The notes under the pieces: model-generated
Database searches by the model: none
Told to the model about the DNA's origin: nothing
Seen by the model: the letters and a program-made list of their open reading frames with translations, nothing else
Assembly (NCBI RefSeq): GCF_954871325.1
Contig: NC_088775.1
Coordinates: forward strand, 1,721,473 to 1,785,472
Source of the DNA: Gordionus sp. m RMFG-2023
Taxonomy: Eukaryota > Nematomorpha > Gordioida > Chordodea > Parachordodidae
DNA length: 64,000 bases
Reading direction: 5' to 3'
Translations under genes and position numbers: made by a program
Shown here: positions 57,201 through 64,000 of the stretch, in pieces
Layout of the letters: each line of letters begins with the position of its first letter
How positions within the stretch are numbered: the stretch's first letter is position 1

Positions 57201-60200
57201 GTTGAAAGCCCTTGTTTGAGATAAAAACTATTCTGAAGTTCGTAAATTTATGGATGTATGAAGTGAGTTCTTCGAAGAAGGATAAAGCACGGGTCCCTAA
57301 CGTGGTTAATGTAGAGTAGATTATATATATAAATATGATCTTCATATATCTCCGAATATTTTTATTTATTTTTGGTAGCTCTTTAAGATCAACGATGTTT
57401 GAGTTTAGATTGGAGGTGGCTGAGGAATCAATACAGGAATAGTCCCATAATAGGAATGTAATCCCTTTTCCAAGGGATTTGGATAATGCCATCTAATAAA
57501 TTTTCTATCAAATCTGAAGAGTGTGCTAAGGGATAGTTCCTTAGCATGAAGGGCAGTGCAAGACTCAGTGCGATTCTTTTAAGTAGACAGGAGGAGAACA
57601 TCAATAAGAGCAAAGATGCGGCAGCATTTGATAGCCTGATATATCTGAATTTTCCTTGTATTTCCAATTCATTTTTAGAATTTTTAATGATTTTTCTTTT
57701 GATCTATTTTTTACCATGATTTTAATTAATTTATTTCATTTTCACCTTTTATATATCTTCATCTACCCATTTTTGAGCGTTTTGTCATTTATTAAAAAAA
57801 TAATATATAAATAGATTTTTTTCTATGTATTATGCTTAAGCATAATTTGTTTTAACTTGTCACTTTAGCATTATCTTTTTTTAAATATTTTGGTCCTTCT
57901 TCTTGACTTATAATCACTGTCAATCAACACATTTTATGTTAACTCATTGTATGACAAAACCCAGATTCATACCATGTTTCCTTATTCTTCAGTGACCAAA
58001 GACTTTCCAAACATATTTTTGGCTTGTTTTAATATCTTCAATCCCCATTCCTTTATTATTTAAACCATTCCTAGAAATGTTGCAGAAAAATTGGCCATCA
58101 GAGTCGTATCAACTTCTGGGTTCCCTTTTTTTTTACTACTCCAAATTTTAATTCTGTTTGTTTTTTAAACTTGGAGAAGATGTTCTTACAAAAATCTACC
58201 TATTTTTGTTGGCATAAAGTCTATGAAAGAGTTCAAACTATAAGGGTAATCGGGGTAAGATTGCTAAAACAATTCTATAAATTCTTGCAAAATCTAGAAG
58301 GGCCTTACTTCATGGGGGTCCTTGTTTATTATTACCATTAGTATCTATGTCCATCATGATTAGACTTTGGTTTTAAATTTTTGATTCATCAGAAAAATCA
58401 AAAATAAAATAAAAATCCAATTTTTAAAAATATTTACAAAAATATATTCCACCACAAAGGAGATAGAACAATTTATCATAAGTTTAGCAACCAAAAAAAC
58501 TTTACATCTACACTAAGCTAACCACGATAATAACAACTTCTTTAGCAAAAAGGCCTTAAATTTGGTGAGAAGATAAATATCTAATTTTTTTTTTACCTAT
58601 GTTCATCTTTCGATAAATTTCCTTGGTTTAACCACTTATAAAAAAACCGTTTATTTGCTTTTAGCAAAATATATAAAGATTCATAATTTAAAATTCTGCG
58701 AACATGGTGCCATAAAGTCTTAGCTATAAAATAAAATTTATCTGACATCGCATAGCTAGAAATCACGCTGTAAATTTGTATAATATATATATATCACCTT
58801 GGGATAAAGTTGTTTTAGGTAAATCTGTTAAAATAATGGGTTGTGTTTTTGACCGATCAATTACTCCCACAGTCAATTGACCGACTTCCCCTTCTTCTAT
58901 TCTTATGTTTATACTCAAAAAAGTGATGAATGGATGTTAAAAATTGCAATATTTTTATTTGAATGAAACAATAAAGAAATACGTTCAATTTTAGTTTCAC
59001 GCCTAATCCATTTTACCACGGGTATGGAGATGTAAGATAGCGGATACGACTTACTTCACACAATTAATCATAGCTCCTAAAAGTATTAACAGGTAGAGAG
59101 TTATACCTGCATTGCATTTTATTTTATTTTATGGATGATGGGGATTTGTCCTACGTATAAAATTTTAATTTGTTCCGTTTTGATTAAGTTTCAAAAAAAA
59201 AAATGCAAAATATCGATCGTTTTACCCCGGTCCTCCTTGTACGATTATTAAATTTCTATTCAACCAATTTACCTTGAGTTAATTTGATCGTCCTTTTAAC
59301 GGAAAAAGGAAGGCATTTTGTATTATCCCCATTACAAATTCCGCATTTGTCCCTTTTAGCGGCAGAAAAAAACTTGTCGTCACACCCTATAGTCTTCGAG
59401 GAAGAAGAAAAAAAGAAAGGGATTAAAATATAAATGATCTATTCTCCTCATTCTCACGGTTTAGTCGGGTTCAGTATATCGGGGGTAAAGTGGCCCCACA
59501 AATATCGCTGGATTGGGTGAGATGGGGGCTGCATAATGAAGATTTCATAAATCTTGTTGATCAAATCTATATATATATATATTTACTTTAGAGCCCACGA
59601 CCAATCCCTATCTTTCTTTCTCAACATATCAGGTATTTTACACATTCAAGATAAACTACATTAAGAAATACGGACAATTAATGTAATTTAAAAGAATTTC
59701 AACCGATTTTAATAAGGTAAAATCTTACGATATAGTGGGGAGAGGGGCTACTCTGCGGCATTTTGGAATGCACTTCCGGTCAAATCAGATTTTTCGAAAT
59801 TTAAAATACGATAGTAAATTATAGTAATTATACCAAGATTCTTAATCTTGCGAAAATGTTTTAAAAAATTGAGAAGTATAAAAATATTGAAAGTTTTAAC
59901 TAAAATAGCGCCATTAAAACACATGCCTAACATATTTCCCCTTTTAATGAGAGTTCCATCTGCAACCTTTCCGTAAATCGTCAATCTACGTCCAATGAAG
60001 CATGTTAAACGACACGGAAATTTTTCTATACATATAGATAGATATTATAATATATGACAAATGTAGGAGCCCCAGAAATTTAAAAAAAAAATTAGGTTAT
60101 AACCAGGTCTAGAACCGAATTGACTTCCTTTAGGTTAAAATCAAAACCGGCTATCCGGTTTAAAAAAAAAAGTAGGCCCGAACCCGGTTAGGTCAAAAAA

Positions 60201-63200
60201 AATTTCTTTTTTTTTAGCTTTAGCAGGAGTTAGGATTTCGCGCCATAGTTCCTATATATATATTATTTTTTTTCTAATAAATACCGCGCGCAATATAAAT
60301 CGATAATAAATTTTGCCTTTTACAGAGAGCCATGTTGTACCCGTTATTTCTGTTAGCCTTTATTTTTAATTATTTATATATGCTTAAATTAATGATTTGT
60401 TAAAAAAAAAAAGTTGGATTGGTCATCCCGGTTTATGGATTTTAGCCAAAAATAATGTTAGGAATAGCCTGAAGATTTAGCCTATTAGTAAAATCTCGAG
60501 GCCTACACGGAATAATTAATTTGGCATAGGATTTAAGAATCTACCCAAATCGGGCATTTTGTTGTAATTGGGGATATGGAATTCCATTGGGGAATCATAG
60601 GATTCTCTCTATTTCGCCCTTAGATTTTGGGGTTAGTCTGATTAGGAATGAAAATACATTTTCAGCATATGTAAAGAGTAACTACCCTCCCTATATGTGG
60701 GGTCATAGTCAACTAATTTGTCATCAAATTTCGGGTTGGAAATTTTTTTCAGATTAAAAATGTTTTCCCAGTTGAACTTATTTTAATAGATTTCGAATTC
60801 CCCAATTGAATTCTGTTATCCCCAATAAACGACATACTATATTATTTACGTTTTTAAAAAAAATCGACCCTAAAAAAAATAAATTTAGAAATATTAGAGA
60901 GATCTAGATATGAGTGTTGTTGAACGGCTGACTCATTATTCCATCCTGAAGAAAAATATTATGCGAGCCTGAAGATTTTGCTCATAGGAAGCAACAAAGT
61001 TCTAGACATATATAAACGAAATCTCTAAGACTTTGGCATAATTTTTCTGCCTATTGAAGCCAGTTCGGCTCAAAACGAGTCATTTAACAAACACTAATAT
61101 AGATAATATGGCAAAAATAAAAATAAATATTTTACCTTATTATTGCACACTTTGAACTCCATTTTATAACCTTGACAGTATTGTCCACCGAACATAGGAC
61201 TTTGGGGGGGGGGGAATAATTAAAAGAAATATAAAAAATATAAGAAATTTGCCCCCCCCCCAAAAAAAAAAAAGTTTGTTATTATTATTAACCAGAGTTG
61301 TTAAAAGATACTTTTTAAATGGATCTAGATACAGATACATCGTCTTAAATAATATCTAGATACAGATATTTTAATCAAAAATCTATCTAGATACAGATAC
61401 AGTTACCACATTTTTATATCTAGATACAGGATCTAGATACTTGTATATCTAGATCCTTTAACAACTCTGTTATTAACGAAAGTAAAATTAGAAAACTTTT
61501 GGAAAATTTGCCCTTTAAATTTTATAAGACAAAATATATTATGTAGAATTTCTCTTTTTAAATTTAAAGTAAAAATATTATATATTTATAAAAATCTGAA
61601 CTTCCGAAAAACGTCGAAAAACTTTGTAAATTTGCCCTTTTATTTTAAACAAAAAAATTAAAAGATATTATCTTTTTTTAAAGAAAAATCAAAGAATTTG
61701 TAATTTAAAATCGTAACAAGAGATAATTTACCCAAATTGATATGGAATTTTAAATTGAATCCAAGATACTATTCTCAAGAAAATCTTCAGAGTTCAAAAA
61801 AAATTTTTGAAACACTTTTTATTTATGTTTGAAAAGCAATTTCAAATTCTGGTTTTTGATACCTTGGATCATCGCATTTTCTGTGCTTTACTTTGTAACC
61901 TATTACGTCATGTCCTAGACAGGGTGACCAAATGGTCCAGGGTCCCCATGCACCAGCCTGTACTTTTAATGTTTTATTAAAGACGCATGTCCCCTTATAA
62001 CACACCTTTTTTTTAAGGAAAAGAGGAAAGAGATAAATAATTAAGAATTACATCGAAACGAAAATTAATACGATGTTACATAAATAAATGACGTGTTTGA
62101 CGGGTGATTGGCATATCTAGGATAGTATTTAGTGGAGTAAAAAAAAAAAAAATTATGCAAATAAGAAATAGGAAAAAATTATTAATATGTATAAGTGTTC
62201 CTAATTTTAGGACAGCTGATTTTAATAATAATTATTTTTTTTTTAAACAAAATTTAAAGTTATTCTACAAAATCAAGTTATAATAATAAATAGGGAATAA
62301 TCTAAATTTAAAAAAAAAAAAAAATTTTTTTTGAGGGGGGGGGGTGAGGGGATCTAAAAACGAGTTAACCACCCCCAACTTCCCACCACCAATATGTCAC
62401 TGTACATTATGCTCTATTCAGGTCATAACGGACTCTTCGGTTTAAATCATTATTGCTCAAATTTATAAATCGCCCTCATTGACATGATTCAACTTTGAAA
62501 GATACCATATTCCAATCAATCATTTATCGAATATTATTTATGTTTTACCATGATAAACTAACTAATACATATTCTCAGCTGCTGTTTATTCCCGGATCCC
62601 TTATAGAGAAAAATAAAATATTGAAAAAATTGGTGAAAATAAGGGCAATTATTTTTTAAAAAAAAGTCCCAAATGTACGCCCCTGCAGTCAACACTGGTT
62701 TTCACTCGCGTTGGTAAGACAAAACAATTTCTTATTTAAGTCATAGTTAAATGTCAAATCTTAGCTAGAGAAGAGCTAATCGAGATTTTTTTCTAGAAAC
62801 TCATAACCAGATCCTTGGGTTCTATCGGTGAAAAACTGTGAAATTATCATATGAAGGCTCGATTTTAGATATGCTACATAGCCTTCATTAAGTATAGCAT
62901 CCCATTCATTCTTGTAAACATGAATAAGGGCTAAGTTTTTGTCCATATGGTCTGAGCTTCAACTAATACGAAGAGGTGGGGGGGGGGGGGGTGATTTCAA
63001 TATGTAAAAATGTCAATCGTAGGATGATCTAATTTAGGAACCCAAAACGTTAAACGGTTACTTTACTTTTAACTGTTAAATTATAATTAAAAAATTATTT
63101 TTTAAAGTAGGAAAAAGGAGAATGGGGAGGTAAATAATAGATTTACCGCTGAAGACGCTGATTTTGATAAGCGATTGTCCGAGCGGTTACAAGGGTACAT

Positions 63201-63266
63201 ATCCAAAAACTCCGGTACAACATAATAATCATTTTCCGTCTCGCATTGGATAGCGGCACATGTACT
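54194..63266 (-). CDS. ADAMTS-like gene C, nine 3' exons (continues beyond window)
   Basis: In coding order: 63266-63147, 62005-61863, 61199-61136, 60357-60285, 60025-59901, 59393-59273, 56558-56457, 55775-55648, 54262-54194. They encode the second half of the disintegrin-like domain, TSP1, the cysteine-rich domain and the spacer, ending in TGA. All nine frames are open, all junctions are GT-AG with compatible phases, and all lengths equal those of gene B except the B TSP1 exon. The catalytic and first disintegrin exons must lie to the right of 64000. It is convergent with gene B; the two stops are 5.3 kb apart. On this evidence C may be functional. Confidence 0.88.
54554..54876. mobile_element. 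323-bp MITE (ATATATGTCGTATGGGGATT ends)
   Basis: The left end ATATATGTCGTATGGGGATT, extended by CGGAAT, has its complement at the right (ATTCCGAATCCCCCATACGA). It lies in the last intron of gene C. A partial copy is cut by the right window edge at about 63922, and a looser relative lies at about 60575-60838. Confidence 0.85.
55648..55775 (-). CDS. Gene C exon: spacer domain, part 2
   Basis: Acceptor CCGTTTAG, donor GTATAT, 128 nt. Reads LIRNGKKYKENSIKKLSDIT and LASPITIQ, aligned without gaps to A and B. Confidence 0.87.
56188..56300. repeat. GTTGTTTAACGGCTC MITE remnant in spacer intron of gene C
   Basis: GTGTTGTTTAACGGCTC (on the + strand) is the same terminus found at the equivalent intron position in genes A (about 490) and B (about 47290). 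Confidence 0.55.
56457..56558 (-). CDS. Gene C exon: spacer domain, part 1
   Basis: Acceptor TTATAACAG, donor GTAAAA, 102 nt. Reads RTNISYLNKGTTFLLFRLTL then GYHERFNGSGNSI. Confidence 0.87.
57035..57065. repeat. (GT)n microsatellite
   Basis: TGTGTTTGTGTGTGTGTGTG in the gene C intron. Confidence 0.85.
57190..57690 (-). mobile_element. RLE-type LINE 3' relic in gene C intron
   Basis: The minus strand reads GITFLLWDYSCIDSSATSNL (57465-57400), then NIRRYMKIIFIYIIYSTLTT and LGTRALSFFEEL (about 57350-57265), the endonuclease and C-terminal blocks. Upstream, IIQIPWKR matches the PW.xG segment. In another frame VLIPQPPPI parallels VLIPRPTPF of the gene B relic (45.6 kb), confirming one ancestral insertion in the same intron. 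Confidence 0.75.
57700..59260. other. Gene C intron
   Basis: AT-rich without supported features. Short stretches such as CCATTTTACC (58990) and GTTTTACCCCGGTCC (59218) resemble short repeats also present in the gene B intron (43650, 44280). Confidence 0.4.
59273..59393 (-). CDS. Gene C exon: cysteine-rich domain end (GCDD, CGICNGD)
   Basis: Acceptor CCTCGAAG, donor GTAAAT, 121 nt. Reads TIGCDDKFFSAAKRDKCGIC then NGDNTKC. Same signature and length as gene B 43322-43442. Confidence 0.94.
59901..60025 (-). CDS. Gene C exon: cysteine-rich domain, part 2
   Basis: Acceptor TATGTATAG, donor GTTAAA, 125 nt. Reads KFPCRLTCFIGRRLTIYG, VADGTLIKRGNMLGMCFNG. The open frame runs on past the donor to about 59748, but the phase and the gene B partner place the boundary at 59901. 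The GTTAAA donor is weak. Confidence 0.86.
60285..60357 (-). CDS. Gene C exon: cysteine-rich domain, part 1
   Basis: Acceptor AATAAAG, donor GTATTT, 73 nt. Reads NRNNGYNMALCKRQNLLSIY. Matches gene B 41096-41168, including the single cysteine. Confidence 0.8.
60912..61095. mobile_element. GTTGTTGAACGGCT MITE in gene C intron
   Basis: Left GAGTGTTGTTGAACGGCT and right CTCAAAACGAGTCATTTAAC followed by AAACACTA. A family member with typical interior (AAGAAAAATATTATGCGAGC). No clear equivalent was seen in the gene B intron. Confidence 0.7.
61136..61199 (-). CDS. Gene C exon: second half of TSP1
   Basis: Acceptor CCCAAAG, donor GTAAAA, 64 nt. Reads PMFGGQYCQGYKMEFKVCNN. Partner of gene B 40351-40414. 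Confidence 0.87.
61293..61469. mobile_element. 177-bp hAT-type MITE
   Basis: Ends CAGAGTTGTTAAAAGATAC and, in complement, CAGAGTTGTTAAAGGATC. Exact 8-bp duplication TTATTAAC on both sides (61285-61292, 61470-61477). The interior repeats ATCTAGATACAGAT-like units. It lies in the TSP1 intron of gene C; the gene B intron lacks it. Confidence 0.92.
61863..62005 (-). CDS. Gene C exon: end of disintegrin-like domain and TSP1
   Basis: Acceptor TTAAAAAAAAG, donor GTATCA, 143 nt, one open frame: VCYKGTCVFNKTLKVQAGAW, GPWTIWSPCLGHDVIGYK, then KCDDP. The WxxWxxWSPC signature is typical of TSP1, while the usual second cysteine (SxTCG) is absent. Confidence 0.9.
62010..63140. other. Gene C intron
   Basis: Contains DNA (about 62790-62990) homologous to the open stretch at 35902-36231 in gene B but interrupted here, plus poly(G) runs at 62336 and 62977. 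No exon seen. Confidence 0.5.
63147..63266 (-). CDS. Gene C exon: disintegrin-like domain, part 2
   Basis: Acceptor CTCGAAG, donor GTAAAT, 120 nt. Reads TCAAIQCETENDYYVVPEFL then DMYPCNRSDNRLSKSASS. Same length and cysteine pattern as gene B 35371-35490. First visible exon of gene C. Confidence 0.88.
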
Positions 63267-63414
63267 CTTCGAGATATCAAATTTTTTAAAATATTGAAAA
63301 CATAAAAAAAAAAAATTAAAAACAGATAAAATTAAACAAAAAAAAACTTAAAAGGAAAAAAAAAAAGGAGAGAAGAAAAATTCTATTTGGACCAATGTGA
63401 CACATATAATACCA

Positions 63415-63715
63415 AGACCGATGATTCATTCATTCATTATAATGCATTTTTAAGCGTCGTTAAAAACAAATCAGCTGGGCCCGCCATTTTGGTAAAACAT
63501 ATGGTAATTATTCTCGTGTTAAAAACTACTATTTAAATTGATAACCTGCTTCCTTATTATCTCCATGATCGGTTAATTCTTTAATCAAGTTTGCATCAAA
63601 TATAGGAATAAGGTTAGGCTCTCCTTTAAAATTTTAATAATGATCAGTGTAACCAAAATGGCGTCTCCCGCGGATTTGGATTGATGTACACTTTTAATGA
63701 ATGAATCGTCAGTCT
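63415..63715. mobile_element. 301-bp inverted-repeat element
   Basis: Left AGACCGATGATTCATTCATT and right (complement) AGACTGACGATTCATTCATT are terminal repeats, with an inner pair CGCCATTTTGGT also inverted. Repeat arms extend about 75 bp. No target duplication resolved. It lies in the first visible intron of gene C. Confidence 0.7.
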
Positions 63716-63916
63716 AGATAATATATATGTCATTGATTTTGACAGAGTTACCCCAAAATCTAGAGGGAACAATGAAAGTTTGGGCTAAAATCACGAAAAT
63801 GCAGTAAAAAATAATATAACTTCAAAAATTCAAGAAAATTATAAAAGAGAAAAAAATTATTGAGTTTGTGTACAAACAAAGATTGTTATTAGTCAATCGA
63901 GCATCTTTACTGAATT

Positions 63917-64000
63917 AAATATATAAGTCGTATAGGGAATTCGGAATCCGTGGGGAAATTCGGGAATATCTCAATTTTTAAATTGTTAGCAGAGTTGTTA
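63917..64000. repeat. Partial MITE cut by window edge
   Basis: TATATAAGTCGTATAGGGAA then TTCGGAATCCG matches the left terminus of 54554-54876. Confidence 0.6.

Noticed and set aside
59748-59984. Uninterrupted 78-codon exon of gene C
   Set aside because: Only the part down to 59901 matches gene B; beyond it the frame is intron read-through, and the phase requires the GTTAAA donor.

Overview
The window is AT-rich animal (metazoan) DNA. The evidence is spliced genes with short exons and GT-AG introns, an ADAMTS-type domain order known only from animals, and many hAT, MULE, Tc1-like and non-LTR elements. I cannot name the species. No rRNA, tRNA, CRISPR or prokaryotic operon structure was seen.

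The host content is a cluster of three related ADAMTS-like genes (secreted zinc metalloprotease, disintegrin-like, TSP1, cysteine-rich and spacer domains). Gene A (+) shows only its last three exons (1-2797). Gene B (+) runs from the zinc-site exon at 28843 to its stop at 48927, with two more tentative catalytic-domain exons at about 17.07 kb and 24.51 kb. Gene C lies on the opposite strand; its nine 3' exons run from 63266 down to 54194 and its 5' end is beyond the right edge. B and C have the same nine exon lengths (120, 143, 64, 73, 125, 121, 102, 128, 69 nt) except that B has a 1-nt deletion in the TSP1 exon. Their phases match throughout. B and C converge (tail to tail), and the duplications also copied introns and 3' flanks.

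Between and inside the genes the DNA is mostly mobile elements. 4.2-8.25 kb holds two hAT relics in opposite orientation, one carrying a 783-bp hAT-type insert with a perfect 8-bp target duplication. 9.68-14.7 kb is a tandem 446-bp duplication whose second unit was hit by an almost intact RLE-type LINE (10280-14382, 14-bp target duplication). 17.3-19.65 kb is a small inverted-repeat element containing a hAT, itself containing another inverted-repeat element. 20.38-24.25 kb is a MULE with long terminal repeats, also with a hAT-type insert. 49.21-50.44 kb is a Tc1/mariner-like element carrying a LINE 3' end. 51.48-52.4 kb is a relic of a ZMYM1/DUF4371-type hAT. Five further decayed pieces of the same LINE family lie at 8.45, 39.2-40.3, 45.4, 49.35 and 57.2-57.7 kb. 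Long GAAA, GGAAA and GAGAA microsatellites and a GCCCAGCCCAAG minisatellite are also present.

The strongest observations are the paralogous ADAMTS-like trio, loss in B and C of the same two TSP1 cysteines (which would normally pair), and intronic elements that date the duplication: some are shared by all copies, others belong to one copy only.
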